Positions 9,812-20,055 of a DNA stretch of 64,000 nucleotides are shown in pieces. The first letter of the stretch is position 1; each line of letters begins with the position of its first letter. Both the position numbers and the translations under genes were made by a program. Source of the DNA: Paenibacillus sp. FJAT-26967 (lineage in GTDB: Bacteria; Bacillota; Bacilli; Paenibacillales; NBRC-103111); NCBI RefSeq assembly GCF_001541095.1, contig NZ_LMXH01000002.1, forward strand, positions 386,671 to 450,670, read 5' to 3'. Below the pieces are notes generated by a model. The model had not been told where the DNA came from and did no database searches. It worked only from the letters and a program-made list of their open reading frames with translations.

Positions 9812-10158
9812 TGTTTGGGAACTTTATCTTGGTAAAAAGATTCGAAGAATTTCTGGTCGAGATATAACCCGATGGAAGTGAAGTAAGATAGCAGAGTTGA
9901 TTAAAGCTCGAGAATATGGGAAAATCAGGGATGATCCTTGAGAAGCTTTCTTTTAGTTCGAGAACATGGGCTAGCTTCATATTATAGTAGTGCGAATGCC
10001 AAGCGAACATGATTTCCCTAGGGGATTCGCACCGAATCTTTTACTTTTTGAGATTTATTTTACAAATATAGTAATTTTATATTTTGTTTATTTCGGATAA
10101 TTTAAACATATTTTTAGTAAAAGGTTCGATTTTTAAGTTTCTTTGCTTGAAAATCGGC
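9812..10158 (+). promoter_or_regulatory. Leader of CRISPR array 1
   Basis: An AT-rich non-coding stretch immediately upstream of the first repeat. It holds an 8-bp inverted repeat, GTGCGAAT (9990-9997) and ATTCGCAC (10025-10032), and a stem directly against repeat 1, CGATTTTTAAG (10127-10137) with CTTGAAAATCG (10146-10156). Both elements recur in the other two leaders at the same distances. It is also collinear with 11605-11969. No gene is seen here. Confidence 0.8.
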
Positions 10159-11060
10159 GTCGCACCTTACATGGGTGCGTGGATTGAAATTCTTTTAAAG
10201 GCACAATCTCCTCAAAGCCGAGGTAGTCGCACCTTACATGGGTGCGTGGATTGAAATAGCACTCGGAGCTTCCCAACTCCTCAGTGTCCTTAGTCGCACC
10301 TTACATGGGTGCGTGGATTGAAATTTCCAGCTCAAAGCCTTCAAATGGACGTAATTCATGTCGCACCTTACATGGGTGCGTGGATTGAAATAAAAAATGA
10401 AGAACGGTGAGAAAATCACCTTCAATGTCGCACCTTACATGGGTGCGTGGATTGAAATATTTCACTTGCTGCGATTGGTACGGTTTGTCCGCGTCGCACC
10501 TTACATGGGTGCGTGGATTGAAATGTGGTGGCCGGAAAGCGATGTGACTATGCAGGGAGTCGCACCTTACATGGGTGCGTGGATTGAAATTGCTCCTCAC
10601 TAAGCCCCCTTGCTGCCTGCTTAAGTCGCACCTTACATGGGTGCGTGGATTGAAATCGCCAACTCATGCTTGATTACATTAAAAAAGGTACAGTCGCACC
10701 TTACATGGGTGCTTGGATTGAAATACTTGCTCTGAGCTTATCTGTGTATGATTTTTGGTCGCACCTTACATGGGTGCGTGGATTGAAATACAAAAAAAGC
10801 CTTGGAAACCGAATTCGGTTCCCAGGGTCGCACCTTACATAGGTGCGTGGATTGAAATCTACCAGAAGGATACAGTGTCAAAGAGCAGTACGTCGCACCT
10901 TATGTAGGTGCGTGGATTGAAATTTGATATACTCTCTCAATGGACATTAACAGTCCTTCGTAGCATCTTACATAATAGGTACGTGGATTGAAATGTTTTG
11001 GTATGGAGCAGAAAGTTATTGAGGGTAAAGTCGCACCTTGCATAGATGCGTGATTGGAAT
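10159..11060 (+). CRISPR. CRISPR array 1, 14 repeats (type I-C)
   Basis: The repeats are 32 nt, starting GTCGCACCTTACATGG and ending GCGTGGATTGAAAT, with spacers of 33-37 nt. Starts are 10159, 10226, 10293, 10360, 10427, 10493, 10559, 10625, 10693, 10758, 10827, 10892, 10960 and 11030. The first eight are identical. The distal repeats decay: repeat 9 has GCTTGG, repeats 11 and 12 have CATAGG and TATGTAGG, repeat 13 is 35 nt and disrupted, and repeat 14 is about 31 nt and merges with a duplicated ABC fragment. This polarity puts the old end on the right and the leader on the left. Open frames that can be read through the array are artefacts. Confidence 0.97.
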
Positions 11061-11602
11061 GGGCGCCGTGGATGCATTCGCCGTTCTGCAAATCAATTTG
11101 ACCCATGCGATCATGACCTTCGGAACCGTACTATCCCTTGCGCAGAATTTGTTAGCCGGCGCACAGCGGATTCAAGAAATTTTGGACGAAGAAGAGCCGG
11201 TAAGGATCGGTACTTGGGAAAGCCAACAGGTGTCGGAAGCCATGGTGGAATTCCGCAACGTCGAATTTTCCTACCAGTCGGAAGAGATTTCGCGTATGGA
11301 GGATTTTGTCCAGCGCAACATCGTGCGGGCTACCACGACCAAGCGTGCGCAGAGCCGCCGCAAAGCGTTAGGCCAGGTTACCGCCATTGTAGGAGCCAGC
11401 GGAAGCGGCAAGAGCACGCTGATCAAACTGCTCCTTGGTTTCTATCCCCTAGACCGCGGGGAAATTCTGCTGCAAGGCAAGTTGTTCGGGAAGAAATTCG
11501 CGGAAAAATTGCTTATGTGCCGCAAGATGCCTTCTTGTTCAGCGGAACCATCGAAGACAACATCTGCTACGGCAATCCGGAAGCGTCGGCAGAGGAAGTA
11601 AG
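11056..11602 (+). pseudogene. Decayed duplicate of the ABC exporter 3' half, with an ABC-F insert
   Basis: The sequence matches 8837-9346 of the intact exporter (translation reads MGAVDAFAVLQINLTHA and onward), but with changes. Bases 11282-11371 replace about 42 nt of the original with a segment encoding SRMEDFVQRNIVRATTTKRA, which is typical of the linker of ABC-F translation factors and is in frame on both sides. The copy then resumes at Walker A (GASGSGKST), loses about 15 nt near 11490, which shifts the frame, and ends at about 11602, where some 440 nt of the original (9347-9790) are missing. It has no start signal and sits between two CRISPR arrays, so it is almost certainly non-functional. 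Confidence 0.85.
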
Positions 11603-11969
11603 GGTGACTTTCTGTTTTTTCTGTTTGGGGACTTCTTCTTGGGAAATTAGATTGGAAGAATTTCTTGTCGGGATACAACCCGATGGATGAGAAGTAGGAT
11701 AGCAGAGTTGATTAAACCGTTAGAATATGGGAAAATCAGGAATGATTCTGCGTAACTTTCTTTACAAATTCGAGATCATGGACAGCTTCTTATTATTGTA
11801 GTGCGAATGCCAAGCGAACATGATTTTCCTGGGGGATTCGCACCAATTCTTTTTCTTTTTGAGGATAATTTCACAAATATAGTAATTCTTTATTTTGTTT
11901 ATTTGAGTGAGTTTGTAGTTGTTTTTAGTAGAAGGTTCGATTTTTAAGTTTTTTTGCTTGAAAATCGGT
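11603..11969 (+). promoter_or_regulatory. Leader of CRISPR array 2
   Basis: Collinear with 9790-10158 at visibly high but imperfect identity. It carries the same inverted repeat (11801-11808 and 11836-11843) and the same repeat-proximal stem ending CTTGAAAATCGG. No gene is seen. Confidence 0.8.
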
Positions 11970-13126
11970 GTCGCACCTTACGTAGGTGCGTGGATTGAAA
12001 TTACAATCGAATCTGTTTCTATGCCTACCGGAAGAGTCGCACCTTACGTAGGTGCGTGGATTGAAATCCTGGGAGCAGATCGCGGCGGCCTATCTCGCCA
12101 AGTCGCACCTTACGTAGGTGCGTGGATTGAAATATTGCAACTGTCTTACTAAAAAAATGTTATTTTTGCGTCGCACCTTACGTAGGTGCGTGGATTGAAA
12201 TGTTGCTACACTGAGCTCTGAGAAGTGTATCTCCGGTCGCACCTTACGTAGGTGCGTGGATTGAAATAGCCATTCGGACAGCCGAGCAATTAGGCTTTAC
12301 GTCGCACCTTACGTAGGTGCGTGGATTGAAATATCCGATTGCTGATTGCAATCGCCCATGGCCCGTCGCACCTTACGTAGGTGCGTGGATTGAAATTGTG
12401 TTAGGCGGTCCCATTGGAGCCAAGGTGCTTGGGTCGCACCTTACGTAGGTGCGTGGATTGAAATTTAAGCACGAATCCAAGTATCCAACAGACCGCCAAG
12501 TCGCACCTTACGTAGGTGCGTGGATTGAAATCGCGAATGTTCGCAATCCTTGCGTGATTAAAATCGGTCGCACCTTACGTAGGTGCGTGGATTGAAATAT
12601 CAATGTAAATAAACGATCCTACTGATGGTTTGGTCGCACCTTACGTAGGTGCGTGGATTGAAATTGGACATTATCGAGGGTCCGCTTTACCTTATTCAGT
12701 CGCACCTTACGTAGGTGCGTGGATTGAAATAAAAGGCTCCTTATCGACCGGTCGAATTGTTTCGAGTCGCACCTTACGTAGGTGCGTGGATTGAAATGGC
12801 AAGATTTAAATCTTGTTGCTCCAAGTCTAAGTCGCACCTTACGTAGGTGCGTGGATTGAAATACGTAACTTCGCGGCTTCTTTCATTGATTTAAAGGTCG
12901 CACCTTACGTAGGTGCGTGGATTGAAATACTATCGCACCTCTCTTTCAATAGGCTGCATGTCGTCGCACCTTACGTAGGCGCGTGGATTGAAATAGCTAT
13001 CTTCTTGGAAATGACTAGGGGGTTGAGTCGCACCTTACGTAGGTACGTGGATTGAAATAATCAAAGGTATGTGGGATAAAGTGACTGGGTTCGTCACACC
13101 TTACATAAGTGCGTGGCTTGAGAAAT
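11970..13126 (+). CRISPR. CRISPR array 2, 18 repeats (type I-C)
   Basis: The repeats are 32 nt, starting GTCGCACCTTACGTAGG and ending GCGTGGATTGAAAT. Starts are 11970, 12036, 12102, 12170, 12236, 12301, 12365, 12433, 12500, 12567, 12633, 12699, 12766, 12831, 12897, 12963, 13027 and 13093. Spacers are about 32-37 nt. Repeats 1-15 are identical; 16 and 17 each have one change; repeat 18 (GTCACACCTTACATAAG, then GGCTTGAGAAAT) is the degenerate end. The array points toward cas3, which begins 275 nt further on. Confidence 0.97.
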
Positions 13127-13173
13127 GCCATTTAATAAGCACGTCTCAAGACCGATCTATTTCCACAACAAAA

Positions 13174-13206
13174 TCTTCTTCGCAACTTCGCGAAGAGGTT
13201 TTTTTG
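13174..13206 (+). terminator. Terminator after CRISPR array 2
   Basis: TCTTCGC (13177-13183) pairs with GCGAAGA (13190-13196) across a 6-nt loop, followed by GG and seven T. It would end pre-crRNA transcription and separate the array from the cas promoter. The rest of 13207-13400 is AT-rich and presumably holds the cas promoter, but I could not pick one convincingly. Confidence 0.75.
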
Positions 13207-13400
13207 CGTTAAAAACAGCTGCAAGCTGATAATAAAACATTCTCAATTCACATAACCCAAAAAAATATCGAAATATGTATATTTTAGGAAGGAACTATAA
13301 TGAGTCTGTAGAATTACTTTATGGAAGGTTTAGTAAATTATATAGGTATATGGAACTACTTCTTAGGTTACATTGATTTTTTTGATGAGGAGGTGACAAC

Positions 13401-15830
13401 TTGAATTATATTGCCCATATTCGTGAAAGCGATGAGGAGCAACAGAGCGTAGAAGAGCATCTACTCGGCGTACAATCTCTTGCTGAAGGTTACGGTGCTG
13501 GTATAGGTCTCAAACACATTTGTGGATTGGCTGGTTTGCTGCATGATATGGGGAAATACACGAATGCTTTTCGTAATTACATTCTGGAAGCGGTATACAA
13601 TCCGGAAGCCCCGCCAAAGCGGGGGAGTGTGGATCACTCAACCGCCGGAGGCAAACTGTTATATGAATCCTTTCATACCGGAAAAATCAATCGGATTAAA
13701 GGAATTCTGGCAGAGATCATAGGGAACGCTATTATTTCTCATCATTCCTATCTGCAGGATTTTCTGAATCCTGAGTTAGAATCGAATTATTTACAGCGTG
13801 TGCGTGATAAAGAATTGACGGAATTTGACCGGAGTGTGGCGCTTTTTTTCCAAATGGTGATGAGCAAGGAAGATTTTCATCTCTATGTGGACCGTGCTTC
13901 AGAAGAATTAGAGAGCTATCTGGCTAAAACCTCTCCTATGGGCATGGAAGCGAGGTGTATGTTCTTAACCAAGTTTGTATTCAGTACACTGATTGATGCG
14001 GATCGGACCAATACGAGAAGGTTTGAAGAGAACGCAGCAGAAGAACCTGTACAGCCGGTCGAAGAGCTCTTTGATACTTATTACAAAAGACTTCTTGATA
14101 AAATCGGGCGATTTGGCGATCCGAATAAGACGCTGTCCTCAATCAACCGGCTAAGAAGCGAGATGTCTGAGCAGTGTGACCGTTTTGCAGAGAAGCCCTC
14201 AGGAATTTATACATTATCGATTCCGACGGGGGGCGGCAAGACATTGGCGAGTCTGCGATATGCCCTTAAGCACGCCAGAGAATATGGCAAGCGGCATATT
14301 ATTTATGTTCTGCCTTATACGACCATTATCGAGCAGAACGCAGCAGAAGTGCGCCGGATACTTCAGGATGAAGCGAACATTCTGGAGCATCATTCTAATG
14401 TGATCGACGATATAGATGGTGATGATGAGCATATGGACGGCATGATCAATGTTCGGCAAAAGCTGAAATTAGCCCGGGATAACTGGGATGTTCCCATTAT
14501 TTTTACTACGATGGTGCAATTCCTGAACGTGTTCTATGCCAAGGGAAGCCGGAATATCCGCAGGCTGCATAATCTGAGCAGCTCGGTCCTAGTGTTTGAT
14601 GAAGTGCAGAAGGTTCCCGTCTCCTGTGTGTCCTTATTTAATGAAGCTTTAAATTTCCTGAGAATATATGGAAACGCCAGTCTTGTCTTGTGTACGGCTA
14701 CACAGCCTGCACTGGATTTTGTTGAGCATAAGCTGAATCTCAGCCCGGATGCTGAAATGATCGATAACCTGCAAGACGTGATTACGGAGTTTACACGGGT
14801 AGAGATTTTGGATAGAGCGACCACTGAAATTTTCAATAATGACAAGCTTACGGAGTTTATTACGCAGATTATTGAAGAGAAACGAAGTGTTCTGGCCATT
14901 TTAAATACGAAGTCTGTAGTGAAAAAGCTGTACCAGCAGCTGCTCACGACGGTCAGTGATGTCCCGGTCTATCATCTGAGTACATCTATGTGCGCGGTAC
15001 ACCGCAAAGAGATTCTGGATGAAGTGCGGAAGCTTTTGGATAAAGGAGACAAAGTTATCTGCGTCAGCACGCCGTTAATCGAAGCGGGAGTCGATGTGAG
15101 TTTCGGATGTGTCATCCGTTCACTGGCAGGGCTTGATTCCATCGCACAAGCTGCAGGCAGATGCAATCGGCATGGAGAACATGAATTGCAGCAAGTATAT
15201 GTGATTGACCATGAGGAAGAGAATCTGGATCGTTTGAAAGAAGTGAAAACAGGCAAGCAAATTTCCAAACAGATTTTGATCGACTTGGAAAGAAACTCAT
15301 CCGAGCACGGCGGTCATATACTTTCCGTTCAAGCGATGGAGAGGTATTTTCAACAATTTTATAAAAAATACGAATTAGAGTTGAATTACCAGATCCCCAA
15401 ATTAGGGCAAGGAATGACCCGATTGTTGTTCGGCAGTAAAGAAGAGAATACTTATTGTCACGACTATTACAGCAATACGAAAGAGAGAATTCCTTTATTC
15501 CTGGCCAATAGCTATCTGACAGCGGCGGAGCATTTTCACGTCATTGATTCGGCAACCAAAGCAGTGATCGTTCCTTATCAAGAGGAAGGCAAAGCAATTA
15601 TTGCGGAGTTGAACGGTGCCAGGCGGATTGAAGAACTCTCCAGATTATTACGGAAAGCACAGCAGTATACGATAAATCTGTTTGATTATGAGTTGCAGCA
15701 ACTGGACAAGAACGGTGGCTTGGAACGCTGTCTGGATGGTCAGATACTGGTATTAAAAGAAGGAGCTTACAGCGAGGAATTTGGTGTGGATACTACAAAT
15801 GATAGCAGTCTGGGTATGAATTTATATTAA
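13401..15830 (+). CDS. cas3: Cas3 helicase-nuclease, type I-C
   Basis: 809 residues from a TTG start with GAGGAGGTGAC just upstream. An N-terminal HD nuclease (LAGLLHDMGK, H48-D49, later DHSTAGG and SHHSY) is fused to a superfamily 2 helicase: Walker A PTGGGKT (about residue 275), motif II DEVQ, motif III TATQP, motif VI QAAGRCNRHGE. In type I systems Cas3 is recruited to the R-loop made by Cascade and unwinds and degrades the target DNA. All key motifs are intact. It is the first gene of the cas operon; a 73-nt gap with a small hairpin (15843-15870) separates it from cas5. Confidence 0.97.
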   Translation: MNYIAHIRESDEEQQSVEEHLLGVQSLAEGYGAGIGLKHICGLAGLLHDMGKYTNAFRNYILEAVYNPEAPPKRGSVDHSTAGGKLLYESFHTGKINRIKGILAEIIGNAIISHHSYLQDFLNPELESNYLQRVRDKELTEFDRSVALFFQMVMSKEDFHLYVDRASEELESYLAKTSPMGMEARCMFLTKFVFSTLIDADRTNTRRFEENAAEEPVQPVEELFDTYYKRLLDKIGRFGDPNKTLSSINRLRSEMSEQCDRFAEKPSGIYTLSIPTGGGKTLASLRYALKHAREYGKRHIIYVLPYTTIIEQNAAEVRRILQDEANILEHHSNVIDDIDGDDEHMDGMINVRQKLKLARDNWDVPIIFTTMVQFLNVFYAKGSRNIRRLHNLSSSVLVFDEVQKVPVSCVSLFNEALNFLRIYGNASLVLCTATQPALDFVEHKLNLSPDAEMIDNLQDVITEFTRVEILDRATTEIFNNDKLTEFITQIIEEKRSVLAILNTKSVVKKLYQQLLTTVSDVPVYHLSTSMCAVHRKEILDEVRKLLDKGDKVICVSTPLIEAGVDVSFGCVIRSLAGLDSIAQAAGRCNRHGEHELQQVYVIDHEEENLDRLKEVKTGKQISKQILIDLERNSSEHGGHILSVQAMERYFQQFYKKYELELNYQIPKLGQGMTRLLFGSKEENTYCHDYYSNTKERIPLFLANSYLTAAEHFHVIDSATKAVIVPYQEEGKAIIAELNGARRIEELSRLLRKAQQYTINLFDYELQQLDKNGGLERCLDGQILVLKEGAYSEEFGVDTTNDSSLGMNLY

Positions 15831-15903
15831 CATACACGACATAGAGCCTCTCGGGTAGAAGATGGGCTCTTACATTAAACAAGATGAGGAAGGAGGTCAA
15901 CTA

Positions 15904-16623
15904 ATGAGAAATTCAATCGAATTTGTCGTCTACGGCGACTATGCTTTATTCACAGATCCTTTAACGAAGCTGGGTGGGGAGAAGCTCTCGTATCAAGTGC
16001 CGACATATCAAGCTTTGAAGGGAATTGTCGAGAGTGTTTACTGGAAACCTACTATCTATTTCATTATAGATGAAGTGCGCATCATGAATCCCATCCGGAT
16101 GGAGTCAAAAGGTATACGTCCGATGGATTACAGCGGAGGCAATACTCTTGCAAATTACACGTATTTGAAGGAACCGCGCTATCAAGTGCGCTGCCACTTT
16201 GAATTCAATATGAATCGCGCGGATCTGGAACACGACCGTAACGAGCATAAGCATCATAATGTTCTCAAACGGTGTCTTCAGGCCGGTGGGCGCCGGGATA
16301 TTTTCCTCGGTACCAGGGAATGTCAAGGATACGTGGAGCCTTGCTCTTTTGGCGAAGGTGAAAGTTTTTATGATGATTACGGTGATATTCATCTGGGAAA
16401 TATGGTGCACGGTATTAACTATCCGGATGAAACCGGCCGGAATCAAATGGAAGTACGTTTATGGAGCCCCGTAATGAAGAACGGCATTATTTCATTCCCC
16501 AGACCGGATCAGTGTACGCAGGTTCGTAAAGTTTCGGACATGAAAGCCAAGCATTTTGATGCGAGCAATATGGAATTGGTAGACGAGCTGTCAGCAAGGT
16601 GGGGAGAGGAGGGAAGTCTATGA
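15904..16623 (+). CDS. cas5c: Cas5c, Cascade subunit and pre-crRNA endonuclease
   Basis: 239 residues. ATG 15904 is preferred over an in-frame ATG at 15862, because AAGGAGGT (15890-15896) is correctly spaced and the N-terminus then reads MRNSIEF, as in Bacillus Cas5 (Cas5d) proteins. In type I-C, Cas5 replaces Cas6: it cuts each repeat and stays on the crRNA 5' handle. The catalytic residues known from the Bacillus halodurans enzyme (Tyr46, Lys116, His117) fall at exactly the same numbers here (SVY46WKP; EHK116H117H). The gene overlaps cas8c by 4 nt (ATGA). Confidence 0.97.
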   Translation: MRNSIEFVVYGDYALFTDPLTKLGGEKLSYQVPTYQALKGIVESVYWKPTIYFIIDEVRIMNPIRMESKGIRPMDYSGGNTLANYTYLKEPRYQVRCHFEFNMNRADLEHDRNEHKHHNVLKRCLQAGGRRDIFLGTRECQGYVEPCSFGEGESFYDDYGDIHLGNMVHGINYPDETGRNQMEVRLWSPVMKNGIISFPRPDQCTQVRKVSDMKAKHFDASNMELVDELSARWGEEGSL

Positions 16624-18539
16624 GCTGGCTGCTCAATTTGTATGAAACCTATGAATCGAATTTAGACCGTGTAGGTGAGATTGAGAAGACGTACAATGAT
16701 CGTGAATTTACGCTGCTGCCCGTCTCTCACACCACTCAGAATGCACACATTCAAGTGGAAATTACGGAAGATGGAGAATTTCATTCGGCTTTCGTGATTG
16801 ACAAAAGCGATGCAAGCACGTTAATTCCGTGCACGGAGAAGTCGGCCAGCCGCGCCGGGGCGGTCATTTCGCCATATCCGCTTCACGACAAATTAAGCTA
16901 TGTGGCCGGAGATTTCAAAGCTTACGGCGGTAAAGTGAAGGATGAGGAGCCATTTGCAGTCTACATTCAGGAGTTGAAGAATTGGGCGGAATCGCCCTCG
17001 GCAGATTCCAAGGTGCAGAGCATCTATCGTTACTTAAGCAAGGGACAGCTCATACAAGATCTGGTCGGGCATAAAATTTTGTGTGTCGATGAGAATAACA
17101 TGCTCCTGACTAAATGGGATAAGAAATACGAATCGCTCTATCCACAGAAGCCGGAGATATTTGGAGTGTTAGCCGGCGAGCAGGACAGCGCTTTTGTCCG
17201 TTTCAATGTGTATTCGCCCCGGAGCATCTTAACGGATGTTTGGAAGGACCCCGCGATGTACGAATCTTTTATCCGCTATTACAGGGGACGCCTGGGTGAT
17301 GAAGATATTTGCTATGTGACGGGGAAGATGCTGCCCAGTACGGACAAGCACGCGAATAAGATCCGGAATGCAGCGGATAAAGCCAAGTTAATCTCCGCCA
17401 ATGATACGTCGGGTTTTACATTCCGCGGACGATTCAATCAGAGCAGGGATGCCGCAAGTATCAGCTACGAAGTATCGCAAAAAGCTCATAACGCACTGAA
17501 GTGGCTGGTTAACCGTCAAGGAAAATTCGTGGAACAGCGCGTATTTCTGGTATGGGGGAACGATGCCTTGGATATTCCCGATCCAGCGGAGGATACTTTC
17601 TCCATCGATCCGGATCGGATTGTGGCAGCCACTATAAAGTCCAATACGAATCAGGCGTTTGCCGGTGAAGTGGCTAAAGCGCTGGATGGCTATAAGAATC
17701 AAATTACCTCTGATCCAGGCAAATTTTCCAAATCCGATGTCAATATTATGATTCTCGATTCGGCGACGACAGGACGGATGGCCGTCTTGTACTACCGGAA
17801 TATGAACAAAGAGCTTTATCTGGACAGGCTGGTTAAGTGGCATTCCACTTGTGTATGGCTTCATCTTTACCGCAAAAATGAGCACGGTGAATTCGTGAGA
17901 TTCTACGGGGCTCCTGCAACGAAAGATATAGCCTTTGCCGCCTATGGGCCAAGAGCAAGCGACAAGATCGTCAAAGGGCTCATGGAGCGGATGCTGCCCT
18001 GTATTATAGACGGCAGCCCGATTCCCCGGGACATTGTAAACAGTGCATTCCATCGCGCCTCGAATCCGGTATCCATGGAGAAATGGGAATGGGAGAAGAC
18101 GCTCAGCATTGCGTGTGCTTTGATTAACAAAAAGGAGGAATTGCAATTGGCATTAGATACGGAAACCAATAACCGTGATTATTTGTTCGGACGCTTGCTG
18201 GCGGTGGCGGATGTTCTGGAAAGACAGGCCCTGGGAAAGGAAGAAACGCGCTCGAGCAATGCCATCCGGTATATGAATTCATTCTCGAAGCATCCCGCCA
18301 GGACATGGATGACGATACAATCCAGTTTACAGCCTTACCAGACTAAGATGGGAACGAAAGCCACTTATTTGTCCAAGATTATTGACGAGGTCGCTTCCAG
18401 GTTTCAGATGGAAGATTTTAATAATAAGCCATTAAGCGGCAAATATTTATTAGGCTTTTATAGCCAGCGTCATGAGCTCTATCAAAAGAAAAATAAAAAT
18501 GAGGATACACAAGATGTAACTCATGATGAGGAGAGATAA
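16620..18539 (+). CDS. cas8c: Cas8c (Csd1), Cascade large subunit
   Basis: 639 residues from ATG 16620, which overlaps the cas5 stop; GAGAGGAGGGA lies just upstream. It was recognised by position between cas5 and cas7 and by Csd1-like stretches ([15 protein letters not shown] near the start; [15 protein letters not shown], about residues 400-415). Cas8c recognises the PAM and anchors Cascade on the target; the C-terminal part can also act as the small subunit in I-C complexes through internal translation. The length is slightly above the usual 560-600. No disruption is seen. Confidence 0.93.
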   Translation: MSWLLNLYETYESNLDRVGEIEKTYNDREFTLLPVSHTTQNAHIQVEITEDGEFHSAFVIDKSDASTLIPCTEKSASRAGAVISPYPLHDKLSYVAGDFKAYGGKVKDEEPFAVYIQELKNWAESPSADSKVQSIYRYLSKGQLIQDLVGHKILCVDENNMLLTKWDKKYESLYPQKPEIFGVLAGEQDSAFVRFNVYSPRSILTDVWKDPAMYESFIRYYRGRLGDEDICYVTGKMLPSTDKHANKIRNAADKAKLISANDTSGFTFRGRFNQSRDAASISYEVSQKAHNALKWLVNRQGKFVEQRVFLVWGNDALDIPDPAEDTFSIDPDRIVAATIKSNTNQAFAGEVAKALDGYKNQITSDPGKFSKSDVNIMILDSATTGRMAVLYYRNMNKELYLDRLVKWHSTCVWLHLYRKNEHGEFVRFYGAPATKDIAFAAYGPRASDKIVKGLMERMLPCIIDGSPIPRDIVNSAFHRASNPVSMEKWEWEKTLSIACALINKKEELQLALDTETNNRDYLFGRLLAVADVLERQALGKEETRSSNAIRYMNSFSKHPARTWMTIQSSLQPYQTKMGTKATYLSKIIDEVASRFQMEDFNNKPLSGKYLLGFYSQRHELYQKKNKNEDTQDVTHDEER

Positions 18540-18542
18540 ACG

Positions 18543-19406
18543 ATGAGCAGCTTGGATCATAAGGTAGATTTTGCAGTGGTCGTATCGGTGACAGGGGCCA
18601 ATCCGAACGGAGATCCTTTGAATGGCAATCGTCCAAGACAAAACTATGACGGGCACGGAGAAATATCGGATGTAGCCATTAAACGCAAGATTAGAAACCG
18701 GCTGCAAGACATGGGAGAGTCTATTTTTGTACAATCCAATGACCGGAAAGTGGATGCTTACGGCAGTTTAAGAGAGCGGGCAGACGGCAATGCGGAGCTG
18801 AATAAAATTCTGAAATCCAAAACCGGGTCGAGTGAAGAATTCGCCAGTGTGGCTTGCCAGAGCTGGATAGATGTCCGCAGCTTTGGTCAAGTGTTTGCTT
18901 TCAAAGGATCGGATAAAGGAGGAAGCGTCTCCGTTGGCGTACGAGGCCCGGTTTCGATCCACACGGCAAAGAGTGTGAATCCGATCGATATTACCAGTAT
19001 GCAAATTACCAAAAGCGTCAACTCCGAACCGGGTAAGGATAGAGGATCGGATACGATGGGGATGAAACACCGCGTGGATTTTGGCCTGTATGTCTTCTAT
19101 GGAAGTATCAATACACAGCTTGCTGATAAAACCGGGTTTACGAATGAGGATGCAGAGAAAATAAAAGAAGCGCTCGTTACTTTATTCGAGAATGATTTGT
19201 CCGCAGCCAGACCGGATGGAAGTATGGAGGTTCATAAAGTGTACTGGTGGGAGCATAATTCCAAACTAGGTCAATATTCATCTGCCAAAGTGCACCGCTC
19301 TTTGTCTGTTCGATCAAGGAATGAAGAGCCGAGAAACTTCGAAGATTATGACATTGAGTTAAGCGAATTAGAAGGTCTAAAGGCAGAAGTTGTGGATGGC
19401 CGCTAA
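18543..19406 (+). CDS. cas7c: Cas7c (Csd2), Cascade backbone
   Basis: 287 residues, ATG 18543 with GAGGAGAGA upstream, 3 nt after cas8c. The N-terminus VDFAVVVSVTGANPNGDP is the family hallmark (a RAMP-like RNA-binding fold). Multiple copies coat the crRNA spacer. It ends inside the start of cas4 (11-nt overlap), consistent with one polycistronic mRNA. Confidence 0.96.
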   Translation: MSSLDHKVDFAVVVSVTGANPNGDPLNGNRPRQNYDGHGEISDVAIKRKIRNRLQDMGESIFVQSNDRKVDAYGSLRERADGNAELNKILKSKTGSSEEFASVACQSWIDVRSFGQVFAFKGSDKGGSVSVGVRGPVSIHTAKSVNPIDITSMQITKSVNSEPGKDRGSDTMGMKHRVDFGLYVFYGSINTQLADKTGFTNEDAEKIKEALVTLFENDLSAARPDGSMEVHKVYWWEHNSKLGQYSSAKVHRSLSVRSRNEEPRNFEDYDIELSELEGLKAEVVDGR

Positions 19407-20055
19407 CGAAGATGAACCTTATTTAATGCTCTCGGGTATTCAGCATTTCGAATTTTGCAGACGGCAGTGGGCTCTTATCCATATTGAACAGCAGTGGGAA
19501 GAAAATGTGAAAACCGTGGAGGGTGAATATCTTCACCGCAAAGCAGATCAGCCATTCGTCAGAGAGAAGCGGGGCGACAAGCTTACGGTGCGCGCCATGC
19601 CTGTGAAATCGGAAGAGCTCCGAATTACAGGGATTTGCGATGTGGTGGAGTTTATTCAGGACGATGAAGGCGTTCAGATCCATGGTGCCGAAGGCCGCTA
19701 TGCGGCTTTTCCTGTCGAATACAAGCGCGGCAAGCCTAAAACTAGCGATGCCGATGTCCTGCAGCTGGCTGCGCAAGCGTTATGCCTTGAAGAAATGCTG
19801 CTGTGCCGCATAGACAGGGGTTATCTGTTTTATAATGAAATTAAGCGCAGGGTCGAAGTGCCCCTAACCGTGGAAATCAAAAATAAAGTGAAATTAATTG
19901 TCTCTGAAATGAATGAGTATTACACACGGAGATATACACCGAAAGTAAAAACAGGTTCTTTTTGCCAAAGCTGTTCCCTGCAATCGATCTGTTTACCGGA
20001 GGTCATGAATAAGCGGACGGTCCGCAGTTATGTCGAGGGGAAAATCCAGGAATGA
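19396..20055 (+). CDS. cas4: Cas4 nuclease, adaptation
   Basis: 219 residues from ATG 19396; a TTG 6 nt earlier is the alternative. It is a RecB-type nuclease with an iron-sulphur cluster. One cysteine is in FEFCRRQW and three are in the C-terminal FCQSCSLQSIC. Nuclease residues are visible as GICDVVEF, PVEYKRGKPK and the Q of DVLQLAAQA. In type I-C, Cas4 works with Cas1 (and Cas2) to trim prespacers and define their PAM end. It overlaps cas1 by 4 nt (ATGA). Confidence 0.95.
   Translation: MAANEDEPYLMLSGIQHFEFCRRQWALIHIEQQWEENVKTVEGEYLHRKADQPFVREKRGDKLTVRAMPVKSEELRITGICDVVEFIQDDEGVQIHGAEGRYAAFPVEYKRGKPKTSDADVLQLAAQALCLEEMLLCRIDRGYLFYNEIKRRVEVPLTVEIKNKVKLIVSEMNEYYTRRYTPKVKTGSFCQSCSLQSICLPEVMNKRTVRSYVEGKIQE

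Noticed and set aside
10234-10603. Open frames read through CRISPR array 1 on both strands
   Set aside because: They are made of repeated 32-nt units (products repeat GAWIEI or NPRTHVRCD-type strings) and vary only by spacer; they have no ribosome sites.
15843-15870. Attenuator between cas3 and cas5
   Set aside because: AGAGCCT/GGGCTCT is only a 7-bp stem with a wobble and no T-run; too weak to call.
17388-18146. 252-residue minus-strand frame inside cas8c
   Set aside because: Antisense shadow of a convincing cas gene.
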